64,000 nucleotides of DNA from Actibacterium sp. XHP0104 (GCF_025751515.1 NZ_JAOWLE010000008.1:57071-121070), one strand, 5' to 3'; positions 44,737-53,834 are shown, counted from the first letter of the stretch. Program-made: numbers and translations. The notes: generated by a model not told the origin, from the sequence alone.

Positions 44737-45477
44737 ATGACTTATCACCCGTTCGAAATCATCGGCGAAGACCGCCCCGCGCGCTGGCTGATCACCTGCG
44801 ATCATGCCGCCAATACCGTGCCGCAATGCGTGGCCGGGGGCAGCCTGGGCGTTCACCCCGAAGACATGGCCCGTCACATCGCCTATGACCCCGGCGCCAA
44901 GGGCGTGTCTCTGGGCCTGGGCGCGGCGTTGAACGCGCCGGTGGTGATGTCGAATTTCTCGCGCCTGGTGATCGACCCGAACCGGGGCGAAGATGACCCG
45001 ACGCTGGTGATGAAACTCTATGACGGCACGATCATCCCCGGCAACGCCCGCATCGACGAGGCCGAGATCGAGCGCCGCAAACAGGCCTTTTATCGCCCCT
45101 ATCATGATGCCGTCGCGCGCATGGCCGCGCGGCGCAAGGACGTGATCATCGTCGCGATCCACAGCTATACGCCCCGCCTGAACGGCCGCCCGCCCCGGCC
45201 CTGGCATGTGGGCATCCTGCATGCCGCCGATCAACGGCTGGCGCGCCCGCTGATCTCGCGGCTGCGCTGCGAATCTGATCTTTGCGTGGGAGAGAACGAA
45301 CCCTATGGCGGCCACCTGCCCGGCGACAGCATCGACCGCCACGCCGAAACCCAGGGCCGCCCCAGCACGTTGATCGAGCTGCGAAATGACCTGATCAAAA
45401 CCGAGGCCCAGCAAAACGCCTGGGCCGACCGGCTGGCCCGCATCCTGACAGAGGTGCTGCCCCATACCGGCCTGTAA
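44737..45477 (+). CDS. N-formylglutamate amidohydrolase family protein
   Basis: 246-residue zinc hydrolase family (HutG2/DUF/FGase type). LITCDHAANTVPQ carries a metal-binding His/Asp pair; further blocks are MSNFSRLVIDPNRGEDD, IVAIHSYTPRLNG and PYGGHLPGDSIDRHA. The start MTYHPFEII at 44737 fits the domain; an ATG at 44665 would add 24 unlikely residues. It is not next to hut genes, so the substrate may differ. Followed 12 bp later by a DUF1244 gene, probably as an operon. Confidence 0.9.
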   Translation: MTYHPFEIIGEDRPARWLITCDHAANTVPQCVAGGSLGVHPEDMARHIAYDPGAKGVSLGLGAALNAPVVMSNFSRLVIDPNRGEDDPTLVMKLYDGTIIPGNARIDEAEIERRKQAFYRPYHDAVARMAARRKDVIIVAIHSYTPRLNGRPPRPWHVGILHAADQRLARPLISRLRCESDLCVGENEPYGGHLPGDSIDRHAETQGRPSTLIELRNDLIKTEAQQNAWADRLARILTEVLPHTGL

Positions 45478-45489
45478 AGGAGACCACCC

Positions 45490-45807
45490 ATGGACGACCG
45501 GACCCGTATCGAACTCGAAGCCGCCGCCTTTCGCCGCCTGCGCAAGCACCTGCAAGAGGACCGGACCGACGTGCAAAACATCGACCTGATGAACATGGCC
45601 GGATTCTGCCGCAACTGCCTGAGCCGCTGGTATCAAGAGGCCGCCAACGAACGCGGCATCGACATGTCCAAGGACGAGGGCCGCGAGGCGTTCTACGGCA
45701 TGCCCTATGACGACTGGAAAGCGCAGTTCCAGACCGAATCCACCCCCGAACAACAGGCCGCCTTCGAGGTGGCGTTCCGCGAGAACGTCGAATCTACCAA
45801 AGATTGA
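45490..45807 (+). CDS. DUF1244 protein
   Basis: 105 residues, wholly soluble and helical. The conserved DLMNMAGFCRNCLSRWYQEA followed by EAFYGMPYDDWKAQFQ is diagnostic for DUF1244. Two cysteines in FCRNC are invariant in the family and might bind metal, but no function is established. Ribosome site AAGGAG. Probably co-transcribed with the N-formylglutamate amidohydrolase gene upstream. Confidence 0.92.
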   Translation: MDDRTRIELEAAAFRRLRKHLQEDRTDVQNIDLMNMAGFCRNCLSRWYQEAANERGIDMSKDEGREAFYGMPYDDWKAQFQTESTPEQQAAFEVAFRENVESTKD

Positions 45808-45943
45808 GTCATTCGCGAAAGCGGCCACAAAGCGCCTTAGGTCGGCGCATTGTTTCCGCATTGGAACGGTTGCGCGCCCCAATTATTGACAATCTATGCG
45901 CGACAACACATAGATGTTTCGAAATGTATAAGGGGTTGCAATC

Positions 45944-46849
45944 GTGTATCTAATTCTCTTGCTGGGCATAGCGGGCACAGCCCTGATGGTAGGTGGTCTG
46001 GGCGGCGGCGGCGACGACAGCGACTCTGGCAAGGATATCGACGGCACCGACGGCGACGACAACCTGACCGGCACTCAGGGCGACGACAGCATCCTGGCTG
46101 GCGACGGTCACGACATTGTCCGCGGCCTGAACGGCGATGATTTTATCGATCTGGGCCTCGGCGACGACCGGGGCTATGGCGGGGCCGGCGACGACGTCAT
46201 GCGCGGCGACGACGGCGACGACCAGGTCGTGGGTGGTCAGGGCGACGACACGCTGTTCCTGGGCGATGGCGTTGACACCAACGCCGGCGACGACGTTATC
46301 TCGTATCTGTCGGGCAAAAGCTCTTATTACGAAGGGCTTCAGGATCTCGACCTGGTCAATCTGAAAACCTCGACCTTGGGCGGCAATGACACGGTGATCG
46401 GCGGGCCCGGCACTGATCTTATCCTTGATTTCCACGGCACCAACACGCTGAACGGCAATTCGGACGATGACTTTATCTCTTCGGTCGATGCCGCCGGCAG
46501 CGCCCAATCTTCTGACACCGTCAACGGCGGTTTTGGCGCCGATTACCTGTCAGTAGATGACGGCGATACCGTCACCGGCGACGACGGCATGGATACGTTC
46601 GATATCTGGGTCGATGAGTTCGACGACGAACCGGTGGTCATCACCGATTATGTGTCCGGCGAGGAGCTGTTGCTGACGCTTGATCCCGACACGTTCGGCG
46701 CGATGGCACTGCCTACCCCCGAGGTCACCGCCATCCCCGGCGAGAACGCGCTGTCGGTGAAACTGGCGGGCCAAGAGATCGTGATCATCCAGGGCATCAC
46801 CGACCCCAACCTGGTCAGCCCCCACATCACCGTGTGGACGGCGCCCTAA
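45944..46849 (+). CDS. RTX-type calcium-binding repeat protein with N-terminal membrane segment
   Basis: 301 residues starting from GTG (45944-45946) with AAGGGG upstream. Residues 1-19 are hydrophobic (LILLLGIAGTALMVGGL), followed by a Gly/Asp linker and about eight degenerate nonapeptides of the GGxGxDxLx type (for example GDDNLTGTQ, GDGHDIVRG, GGAGDDVMRG, GGQGDDTLFL) that should form calcium-binding beta-rolls. The C-terminal 100 residues are a beta-rich region without recognisable enzyme motif. The N-terminal signal/anchor is unusual for an RTX protein, which normally has only a C-terminal type I secretion signal. Confidence 0.85.
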   Translation: MYLILLLGIAGTALMVGGLGGGGDDSDSGKDIDGTDGDDNLTGTQGDDSILAGDGHDIVRGLNGDDFIDLGLGDDRGYGGAGDDVMRGDDGDDQVVGGQGDDTLFLGDGVDTNAGDDVISYLSGKSSYYEGLQDLDLVNLKTSTLGGNDTVIGGPGTDLILDFHGTNTLNGNSDDDFISSVDAAGSAQSSDTVNGGFGADYLSVDDGDTVTGDDGMDTFDIWVDEFDDEPVVITDYVSGEELLLTLDPDTFGAMALPTPEVTAIPGENALSVKLAGQEIVIIQGITDPNLVSPHITVWTAP

Positions 46850-47106
46850 CGATTCTGTGAGCGATTGCCCGCGCATTGGCGACAATCGGCACAAATGATC
46901 GAAACTGTTCGGTGAAAAAGCGCGATCTGGACGTGAATTTGACTCGATAGAGGCAACACGCCCAGATCAATGCGTTGTAAGGCGAAGTTGTTTCCAAAGA
47001 AGTTTTTTCCCTGGTCGGCCTCTCTGGTTCCGCGCATGTCGATTTTTCCTTCTGGCGACTGCGGGATCGGGGGGGCCGACGCCTTAACGGCCCCTCCCCA
47101 ACAGCC
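46850..47106. other. spacer after the RTX gene, no gene recognised
   Basis: 257 bp, noticeably more AT-rich in its left part. A GC-rich hairpin GGGGCCG-acgccttaa-CGGCCCC lies near 47067-47095 just after the transaminase stop on the minus strand, but lacks a T tract. A 63-codon minus-strand frame (46846-47037) is open but has no other support. Confidence 0.5.
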
Positions 47107-47967
47107 TTAGATCGCGGCCTTGATGCTTTCCTCAAGGTAGATCTCGCGCAGGCGCGACGCGACGCGCCCCGGCGTGCCATCGCCGATCGCGGCGCCGTCG
47201 ATTTCCACCACCGGCATCACAAAGGCCGAGGCCGAGGTGATGAATGCCTCGTCGGCGGCCTGGGCCTCTTCGACGGTAAAGGCGCGCTCTTCGACGGTCA
47301 TCTGCGCCTCTTTGGCATAGCGCAGCACAGCGGCACGGGTGATGCCGTGCAGAATGTCATGGCTCAGCTCGCGGGTGATGATCTTGCCGTCCTTGACGAT
47401 ATAGGCGTTGTTGCTGGTGCCCTCGGTGACCTTGCCATCTTCGACCATCCAGGCGTCATCCGCCCCGGCGGCCAGCGCCATCATCTTGCCCATCGACGGA
47501 TACAGCAGCTGCACCGTCTTGATGTCGCGGCGGCCCCAGCGCAGATCGTCGATAGAGATCACCTTGATGCCCTTTTTCGCCGCCGGGCTGTTGGCCAGGC
47601 CGGGCTTGGACTGGGTGAACAGCACCACGGTCTGCGGCGTGTCGGCCGGCGGGAAAGCAAAATCGCGGTCATTGGGCGCGCCACGGGTGATTTGCAGATA
47701 GATGCCGCCATCGACCAGGTCGTTGCGCGAGACCAGCTCGCGGTGAATGTCCAACAGCTCATCGCGGGTCATGGGCATTTTCATCCCCAGCTCGCCCAAC
47801 GAGCGTTCCAGCCGCGCGGCATGGCCGTCGAAATCAGTCAGCTTGCCGCCCAGCACGGCGGTGACCTCGTAAACCGCATCCGCCATCAGGAAACCCCGGT
47901 CGAAAATCGAAACCTTGGCCTCTTGCTCAGGCAGGTAGTCCCCGTTCACGTAAACGATGCGGCTCAT
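47107..47967 (-). CDS. dat: D-amino-acid transaminase
   Basis: Fold-type IV PLP enzyme, 286 residues, interconverting D-alanine/D-glutamate and 2-oxo acids. Begins MSRIVYVNGDYLPEQEAKVS with FDRGFLMADAVYEV; the PLP lysine is in RDIKTVQLLYPSMGK at about residues 145-160; EGTSNNAYIV and SASAFVMPVVEIDG surround the cofactor. The pattern favours D-amino-acid over branched-chain transaminase. It lies 12 bp downstream of the dipeptide epimerase gene, so both act on D-amino acids. Confidence 0.92.
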   Translation of the reverse strand: MSRIVYVNGDYLPEQEAKVSIFDRGFLMADAVYEVTAVLGGKLTDFDGHAARLERSLGELGMKMPMTRDELLDIHRELVSRNDLVDGGIYLQITRGAPNDRDFAFPPADTPQTVVLFTQSKPGLANSPAAKKGIKVISIDDLRWGRRDIKTVQLLYPSMGKMMALAAGADDAWMVEDGKVTEGTSNNAYIVKDGKIITRELSHDILHGITRAAVLRYAKEAQMTVEERAFTVEEAQAADEAFITSASAFVMPVVEIDGAAIGDGTPGRVASRLREIYLEESIKAAI

Positions 47968-47979
47968 GTCAATCTCCCG

Positions 47980-48945
47980 TCAGCCCCAAAGCGCCGCGCG
48001 TGGCGGATGCACCCCGGCGGCGTCATAATACAAAGGTGTGTCGCGGTCTTCGGACAGAAGCAGCGGCGCGTCAAGGTCTGTCAGGTCTGCCCCCTGCGCG
48101 ATCAGGGTCGCGGGCGCCATCGCCAGGCTGCTGCCGACCATGCAGCCGACCATGACGCCAAACCCCATATCGCGCGCCTGATCGCGCGTGGCCAGCGCCT
48201 CGGTCAGGCCGCCGGTCTTGTCCAGCTTGATGTTCACCATGTCATACTTGCCCAGCAGCGCGGGTAACGAGGCGCGATCATGACAGGATTCATCCGCCAC
48301 CACAGGCACAGGGCGCGCGATCTCGGCCAGCATGTCATCGGCGCCTGCGGGCAGCGGCTGTTCAACCGCCACCACGCCCAGCCGCAGCAGATGCGGCGCC
48401 AGAGCGGCATAGGTGCCGGCATCCCAGCCCTCGTTGGCATCGACGATGATGCGCGTATCGGGGGCACCGGCACGCACGGCCTCTAGCCGTGGCATGTCGT
48501 CGGGCGTGCCCAGCTTGATTTTCAGCACCGGCCTGTGTGCATTCGCCGCCGCCGCCGCCCGCATATTGTCGGCACAGTCCAGCGACAGGGTATAGGCGGT
48601 GATCTGCGGCACCGGCGCGGGCAGGCCGGCCAGATCCCACACGCGCGCACCAGCGCGCTTGGCCTCAAGATCCCACAGGGCGCAATCCACCGCATTGCGC
48701 GCCGCCCCGGCGGGCAGCGCCGATTGCAGCGCCGCCCGGTTCAGCGGCATCGACAGCGCCCGGATCTGCGCCGTCACACTGTCCAGCGTTTCGCCATAGC
48801 GCGCATAGGGCACGCATTCGCCCCGGCCAAGGTGATCGCCATCGCGCAGATGCACGGTCAGCACCTCGGCCCGGGTCTTGGACCCGCGCGAGATGGTAAA
48901 GGCCTGCGCCAGCTGAAAGTGTTCGGTCGTGACCGTCAGTTCCAT
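47980..48945 (-). CDS. dipeptide epimerase (L-Ala-D/L-Glu epimerase type, enolase superfamily)
   Basis: 321 residues. Muconate-lactonising subgroup of the enolase superfamily: general bases in KIKLG and NIKLDKTGG, metal ligands in IIVDANEGW, VVAVEQPL and PVVADES. Ligand-determining DxD-type C-terminal region is not typed here, so L-Ala-D/L-Glu specificity is inferred from the family and its partner. The ATG at 48943-48945 has GGGGGAACC upstream; the longer frame to 49071 is rejected. Operon with dat. Such epimerases recycle murein dipeptides. Confidence 0.88.
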   Translation of the reverse strand: MELTVTTEHFQLAQAFTISRGSKTRAEVLTVHLRDGDHLGRGECVPYARYGETLDSVTAQIRALSMPLNRAALQSALPAGAARNAVDCALWDLEAKRAGARVWDLAGLPAPVPQITAYTLSLDCADNMRAAAAANAHRPVLKIKLGTPDDMPRLEAVRAGAPDTRIIVDANEGWDAGTYAALAPHLLRLGVVAVEQPLPAGADDMLAEIARPVPVVADESCHDRASLPALLGKYDMVNIKLDKTGGLTEALATRDQARDMGFGVMVGCMVGSSLAMAPATLIAQGADLTDLDAPLLLSEDRDTPLYYDAAGVHPPRAALWG

Positions 48946-49125
48946 GGTGGTTCCCCCGGCCGCGACCATATCCGCGCCCCAGGCCCTCAGCCAGAGGCAA
49001 CACCCCCGCCCCGGATCAGAAATGTACGCAATTCTGCGGCTGCAAAAGATGGCTTGAAGGCGCGCACGCAATATTCTATCGAAAGCCCGAACACAAACGT
49101 AACTTCCTTACCGAAGGGACCGCCC

Positions 49126-50085
49126 ATGAGCTTTCGCATCCAGCCCGCCGCCCCGGCCCGTCCGAACCGTTGCCAACTGTTCGGCCCCGGCTCGCGCCCT
49201 GCCATCTTTGAAAAGATGGCCACCAGCGCCGCCGACGTGATCAACCTTGACCTCGAAGACAGCGTCGCCCCCGACGACAAGCCCGAGGCCCGCAAGAATA
49301 TCATTCAGGCCATCGGCGACGTGGATTGGGGCAACAAGTACCTGTCGGTGCGGATCAACGGTCTGGACACGCCCTATTGGTATCGCGACGTGGTTGACCT
49401 GCTGGAACAGGCCGGCGACCGGCTTGACCAGATCATGATCCCCAAAGTGGGTTGCGCGGCCGACATCTATGCCGTTGACGCGCTGGTCACCGCGATCGAG
49501 CGCGCCAAGGGCCGCAAGAAACCGATCTCGTTCGAGGTGATCATCGAATCCGCCGCCGGTGTGGCGCATGTCGAGGAAATCGCCGCCTCCAGCCCCCGCC
49601 TGCAAGCCATGAGCCTGGGCGCGGCCGACTTTGCCGCCTCGATGGGGATGCAGACCACCGGCATCGGCGGGACGCAGGAAAACTATTACATGCTGCGCGA
49701 CGGCGCCAAATACTGGTCGGACCCGTGGCACTGGGCCCAGGCCGCCATCGTCGCCGCCTGCCGCACCCATGGCGTGCTGCCGGTCGATGGCCCGTTCGGC
49801 GACTTTAGCGACGACGAAGGCTATCGCGCCCAGGCGCGTCGCTCGGCCACGCTGGGCATGGTCGGCAAATGGGCGATCCACCCCAAGCAGGTGGCCCTGG
49901 CCAACGAGGTCTTCACCCCCTCGGCCGAGGCCGTTGCCGAAGCCCGCGAGATCTTGGAAGCCATGGAGGCCGCAAAGGCCCGCGGCGAAGGCGCCACCGT
50001 CTACAAGGGCCGCCTGGTCGACATCGCCTCGATCAAACAGGCCGAGGTCATCGTGCGCCAGTCGGAAATGATCGCAAACAGCTGA
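49126..50085 (+). CDS. mcl1: L-malyl-CoA/beta-methylmalyl-CoA lyase
   Basis: CitE/HpcH-type lyase (319 residues) cleaving beta-methylmalyl-CoA to glyoxylate and propionyl-CoA in the ethylmalonyl-CoA pathway of Rhodobacter. MSFRIQPAAPARPNRCQLFG start, VINLDLEDSVAPDDK with the Mg2+ aspartate/glutamate pair, VRINGLDTPYWY, IIESAAGVAHVEEIA, and KWAIHPKQV near the C-terminus. Ribosome signal AAGGGAC. Followed by a strong terminator. phaA/phaB, feeding the same pathway, are in this window. Confidence 0.95.
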   Translation: MSFRIQPAAPARPNRCQLFGPGSRPAIFEKMATSAADVINLDLEDSVAPDDKPEARKNIIQAIGDVDWGNKYLSVRINGLDTPYWYRDVVDLLEQAGDRLDQIMIPKVGCAADIYAVDALVTAIERAKGRKKPISFEVIIESAAGVAHVEEIAASSPRLQAMSLGAADFAASMGMQTTGIGGTQENYYMLRDGAKYWSDPWHWAQAAIVAACRTHGVLPVDGPFGDFSDDEGYRAQARRSATLGMVGKWAIHPKQVALANEVFTPSAEAVAEAREILEAMEAAKARGEGATVYKGRLVDIASIKQAEVIVRQSEMIANS

Positions 50086-50106
50086 TCACCGGCACGAACC
50101 AACACC

Positions 50107-50134
50107 AAACGGGGCCCTTGCGGCCCCGTTTTTC
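50107..50134 (+). terminator. rho-independent terminator after mcl1
   Basis: ACGGGGCC (50109-50116) pairs with GGCCCCGT (50122-50129), followed by TTTTC. Confidence 0.9.
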
Positions 50135-50568
50135 ATTCCACCGGCAGATACAGGCGCGTCACCAGATCCTCGGGGCGGCTGTGGTCGGGGGTGTTGTGAT
50201 ATCGCTCATAGCTGATCACCCCGCGTGGCCGCATCTGGGCCGTGGCGGGCCAGATACCCGCCAGCTGTTTCCAGGCGCCTTCCAGCTGATCATAGGGGCC
50301 GCGCACGGTCATCACCCCGGCCCGCCCGGCGGGAATCGCCAGCTCTGTCAGCCCATCGGGCAGCGGCGCGCCCATCGGGCAGCACCACCCCGGCCAGCGC
50401 CCATTGATCGCGCGCGCAGTAAACCGCGATCAGACCGTCGCCCGGCGCATCTGCGGCCAGATAGCCGTGCAGCCGGTCAAACGCCTTGCCGATCAGGTGA
50501 AACGGCCCCGCATGCACCACCCCCGCAACCCGCAATGCGGGCGCTTGCTGTATCTCGACCAAACTCAT
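50133..50568 (-). pseudogene. frameshifted GyrI-like / effector-binding domain gene
   Basis: The upstream part starts MSLVEIQQAPALRVAGVVHA at 50566-50568 and remains homologous-looking to ALAGVVLPDG, then continues in a different frame as LTELAIPAGRAGVMTVRG to the stop at 50133. CTGCCCGATGGG occurs twice, at 50352-50363 and 50371-50382 (minus strand), 19 bp apart. Removing 19 bp restores one frame of 139 codons (417 bp). The restored product resembles the GyrI-like small-molecule-binding fold. Either a disabled gene or an assembly duplication. Confidence 0.75.
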
Positions 50569-50665
50569 TCGTAGGGGCCAAACCTTTGCTGCATCTGCGC
50601 GCCATCGGTTGCAAAACCCAAAGCGGCGGGTCATATAATCACCGATCACGAGCAGGAGTAACCTG

Positions 50666-51625
50666 ATGCATTATCTCGAATTTGAAAAGCCGCTTGCCGA
50701 AATCGAAAACAAGGCCGAAGAGCTGCGCGCCATGGCGGCAACCAACTCCGAGATGGATGTCAAACAAGAGGCCTCGGCGCTGGATCGCAAGGCCGAGACC
50801 CTGCTGAAAGATCTCTATGCCAACCTGACGCCCTGGCGCAAATGCCAGGTGGCGCGTCACCCCGACCGACCGCATTGCCGCGACTATGTCGAGGCGCTGT
50901 TCACCGAATTCACCCCGCTGGCCGGCGACCGCAACTTTGCCGAGGATCTGGCCGTGATGGGCGGCCTGGCGCGGTTCAACGACCAGCCCGTGGTCGTGAT
51001 CGGCCAGGAAAAGGGCTATGACACCCACACCCGGATCGAGCACAATTTCGGCATGGCCCGCCCCGAGGGCTATCGCAAGGCCGTCCGCCTGATGGATCTG
51101 GCCGACCGGTTCAACCTGCCGGTGGTCACGCTGGTCGACACGCCCGGCGCCTATCCCGGAAAGGGCGCCGAGGAACGCGGCCAGTCCGAGGCCATCGCCC
51201 GCAGCACCCAGAAATGCCTGGAAATCGGCGTGCCGCTGGTGTCGGTCATCATCGGCGAAGGCGGGTCGGGCGGGGCCGTGGCCTTTGCCAGCGCCAACCG
51301 CGTCGCGATGCTGGAACATTCGGTCTATTCGGTCATCACCCCCGAGGGCTGTGCCTCGATCCTGTGGAAAGACGCCGAAAAGATGCGCGAGGCCGCCGAG
51401 GCCATGCGCCTGACCGCGCAGGATCTGAAAAAGCTGAACGTGATCGACACGATCATCAAGGAACCGCTGGGAGGCGCCCAGCGCGACCGCAAGGCCACCA
51501 TCCAGGCCGTGGGCAAGGAAATCCAGTCGATGCTGGACGCGCTCAAGGGCATGGATCGCAAGGCGCTGGTCAAGGACCGCCGCCAGAAATTCCTGTCGAT
51601 CGGCAGCAAGGGCCTGGCCGCCTGA
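50666..51625 (+). CDS. accA: acetyl-CoA carboxylase carboxyltransferase subunit alpha
   Basis: First committed step of fatty acid synthesis, transferring carboxyl from carboxybiotin to acetyl-CoA with AccD. 319 residues; [21 protein letters not shown]-terminus, [17 protein letters not shown], the GQEKGYDT block, [20 protein letters not shown] and [12 protein letters not shown] oxyanion-hole region, all canonical. Start has AGGAGTAACC upstream. Monocistronic with a perfect 28-bp palindromic terminator. Confidence 0.97.
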   Translation: MHYLEFEKPLAEIENKAEELRAMAATNSEMDVKQEASALDRKAETLLKDLYANLTPWRKCQVARHPDRPHCRDYVEALFTEFTPLAGDRNFAEDLAVMGGLARFNDQPVVVIGQEKGYDTHTRIEHNFGMARPEGYRKAVRLMDLADRFNLPVVTLVDTPGAYPGKGAEERGQSEAIARSTQKCLEIGVPLVSVIIGEGGSGGAVAFASANRVAMLEHSVYSVITPEGCASILWKDAEKMREAAEAMRLTAQDLKKLNVIDTIIKEPLGGAQRDRKATIQAVGKEIQSMLDALKGMDRKALVKDRRQKFLSIGSKGLAA

Positions 51626-51652
51626 CATAATTCGCCGGCATGGCGACAGAAC

Positions 51653-51690
51653 ACCGCCCCTGATACGTATCAGGGGCGGTTTTTGTTTTG
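51653..51690 (+). terminator. rho-independent terminator after accA
   Basis: A perfect 28-bp palindrome at 51653-51680 (arms ACCGCCCCTGATAC / GTATCAGGGGCGGT) followed by TTTTTGTTTTG. Confidence 0.93.
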
Positions 51691-51703
51691 ACGGAGTTGC
51701 ACC

Positions 51704-52201
51704 ATGCCCCTTTCCCTGCCCCTGATGGGCTTTGCCTCGCTGCTGTTTTCGGGCGCGATTTTCGGGTTCTTCTACGCCTGGGTCTGTTCGACCATGTGGG
51801 GGCTGGATGCCGCCGACCCGCGCGTCGCCATTTCGGCGATGCAGGCGATGAACGCCTCGGTGCGCAACGCGGTCTTTGCGCCGGCCTTTTTCGGCACGCC
51901 CTTCGTGTTGCTGGCAACCGCGCTGCTGGCCCGCAACGCCGGGCGGCGCGCGGCGGCGGCGGCTTTCGGGCTGGCCGGGCTGATCTATCTGGCGGGCGGG
52001 CTGTTCCTGACCATGTCGGTCAACGTGCCGATGAACGAGGCCCTTGCGGCGGTCACCATCCCCGATACACCCGAGGCCGCGGCGCATATCTGGGCCGACT
52101 ATTCGCCGCGCTGGCAGTTCTGGAACATGGTGCGCACCGTTGTGTCCGGCGTGACGCTGTTGCTGGCGGGGTTGGGTCTGTACCAGATCCGCACCGCCTA
52201 G
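51704..52201 (+). CDS. DUF1772 (anthrone oxygenase-like) membrane protein
   Basis: 165 residues with four hydrophobic helices (about 7-29, 60-80, 85-108 and 138-160). FYAWVCSTMWGLDAADPRVA and VNVPMNEALAAV with a late WQFWNMVRTVVSG match the DUF1772 family. No function established. Starts 23 bp after the accA terminator and is convergent with plsC, overlapping it by 4 bp. Confidence 0.85.
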   Translation: MPLSLPLMGFASLLFSGAIFGFFYAWVCSTMWGLDAADPRVAISAMQAMNASVRNAVFAPAFFGTPFVLLATALLARNAGRRAAAAAFGLAGLIYLAGGLFLTMSVNVPMNEALAAVTIPDTPEAAAHIWADYSPRWQFWNMVRTVVSGVTLLLAGLGLYQIRTA

Positions 52202-52929
52202 GGCGCCTTGAACCCCGCCTCGGCCATCAGCGCGTCCGAGGCGGTTTCGATCACATGTTCCAGCTCTTCCATGAAGGCATCGACCGGCTGGCCCGACCCG
52301 ATGCGCGGCAGGAACTCGACCACCGCCAGGCCCGGCTTGCGATAGATGCCGGTGCGCGGCCAGAACACCCCCACATTGGTGGCGGCGGGCACGCAATCCT
52401 CTTTCAGCTGCGAATACAGCACCCCGGTGCCGATCTTGTAGGGCCGCTCGACCCCGGGCGCCACGCGCGTGCCCTGCGGATAGATGATCAGCTGCCCCGG
52501 TTCCTGCCGGGTGGCATGCACGGCCTTGACCATTTCCTTGATCGCGTGCCCACGCTTGCCCCGATCGACCGGAACACAACCGATCCGCTTGGCATACCAG
52601 CCCAGGATCGGCGCGCGCAGCAGTTCCTTTTTCATGATGAACTTGGGCCGCGGCAGGGCCGAAACGATGATGATGATATCAAAGAACGACTGATGCTTTG
52701 ACGCCACCAGCACCTCGTCGTCGGGCACCTCGCCCCGCACCTCGGACCGCAGGCCGACCATCCAGCCCGCCGTCCAGCGCACCCAGCGGCAATAGGCGTG
52801 GATCGCCCGAAACGCCCAGTCGCGCGAGAACAGCGCCGGCACCGTATAGAGCAGCCCGAACACAAGCATCATCAGATACATCTGCCCCACGAACAGCAAA
52901 GAGCGCAGCCAGCGCCAAGCATAGGCCAT
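52198..52929 (-). CDS. plsC: 1-acyl-sn-glycerol-3-phosphate acyltransferase
   Basis: Inner-membrane acyltransferase (243 residues) making phosphatidic acid from lysophosphatidic acid. N-terminal hydrophobic helix (about 10-30), catalytic HX4D in SKHQSFFD at about 77-84, and substrate-binding PQGTR at about 151-155 in the position of the EGTR block. ATG at 52927-52929 overlaps the ftsX stop; the longer frame to 53025 is rejected. Third gene of ftsE-ftsX-plsC, linking division and membrane lipid supply by operon only. Confidence 0.93.
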   Translation of the reverse strand: MAYAWRWLRSLLFVGQMYLMMLVFGLLYTVPALFSRDWAFRAIHAYCRWVRWTAGWMVGLRSEVRGEVPDDEVLVASKHQSFFDIIIIVSALPRPKFIMKKELLRAPILGWYAKRIGCVPVDRGKRGHAIKEMVKAVHATRQEPGQLIIYPQGTRVAPGVERPYKIGTGVLYSQLKEDCVPAATNVGVFWPRTGIYRKPGLAVVEFLPRIGSGQPVDAFMEELEHVIETASDALMAEAGFKAP

Positions 52930-53834
52930 CAGGTCATCTCCGTTAACATTCGGAATGCTGCCGCACGAGTGGCCCAGAATGCAACCATTGCCGCAAGCGG
53001 CGGGATGAAAAGCGGCACGATCCACCCCCAGCCCTGAAAGCCCAACCCGGTCAGGAACCCGCCCGCCGGGTCGGCTCCGGGCAACAGAGCCACGGCAATC
53101 ATGCCCACAAGGGTGCCCGCCGCCGCGCCCTGCAAGGCCCGCCCCGCGAACCGGCGCACAAAGGCGCGGGCGATATAGACATCGCGCGCGCCCACCATCC
53201 GCAGCACCCGGATCACCTGCGCATTCGCCGCCAGCGCGGCATTGGCCGACAGGGTGATCATCGCCGCCGTCGCCAACCCGATCAGCCCGATCGACACCAG
53301 CCCCAACAGCCGCAGCCGGTCGGCCGCCCGCACCAACGGACGCCGCCAGCGCGCGTGATCGTCCAACACCGCACCCGGCGCCTCGGCCGCCAGCCGCAGC
53401 CGCAGCGCCTCGGCATCGAACCCGTCTTCGGTCTCGGTCAATTCAACCAGTTGCGGCAGGGGCAGCCGATCTACCGGCAGGTCGGGCCCGAACCACGGCG
53501 CCAGCAGGGCGCGCTGCTCCTCGGCGCTAAGGACGCGCGGGTCGGCCACGCCGGGCGTTGTCCACAAGATCGCCATCACCGCGTCGGTCTGGGCCTGCAT
53601 CTGCCCCTGCGGCGCCGAGATCCGCACCGTCGCCGTGCGCGCCAGCGCATCGGCCCAGCGATCGGCCAGCCGCCCAGACGCCATCGACAACGCCAGCGCG
53701 AACACCGCCAGAAACGCCATCGCCCCGGCCGTGAAAATCGTCAGCCGCGCGGTAAACCCGGTGGGCGGCACCACGCGGTCGGCCTGCCGGTCACCGGCCA
53801 GAACCGCCAGCATCTGATCGAGAACGCCGTTCAT
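52929..53834 (-). CDS. ftsX: cell division protein FtsX (permease-like)
   Basis: 301-residue inner-membrane partner of FtsE; the complex regulates murein hydrolases at the division site. N-terminal cytoplasmic segment, TM1 at about 28-50, a periplasmic extracellular domain (about 52-165) with LSAEEQRALLAPW, then three helices including GLATAAMITLSANAALAANA and the conserved RMVGARDVYIARAFVRRF loop. It overlaps ftsE by 4 bp and plsC by 1 bp. Order ftsE-ftsX is universal. Confidence 0.94.
   Translation of the reverse strand: MNGVLDQMLAVLAGDRQADRVVPPTGFTARLTIFTAGAMAFLAVFALALSMASGRLADRWADALARTATVRISAPQGQMQAQTDAVMAILWTTPGVADPRVLSAEEQRALLAPWFGPDLPVDRLPLPQLVELTETEDGFDAEALRLRLAAEAPGAVLDDHARWRRPLVRAADRLRLLGLVSIGLIGLATAAMITLSANAALAANAQVIRVLRMVGARDVYIARAFVRRFAGRALQGAAAGTLVGMIAVALLPGADPAGGFLTGLGFQGWGWIVPLFIPPLAAMVAFWATRAAAFRMLTEMT

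Noticed and set aside
46846..47037. 63-codon minus-strand ORF after the RTX gene with an AAGGA ribosome-like site
   Set aside because: No recognisable protein feature; codon use unlike genes of the window; short frames open by chance here.
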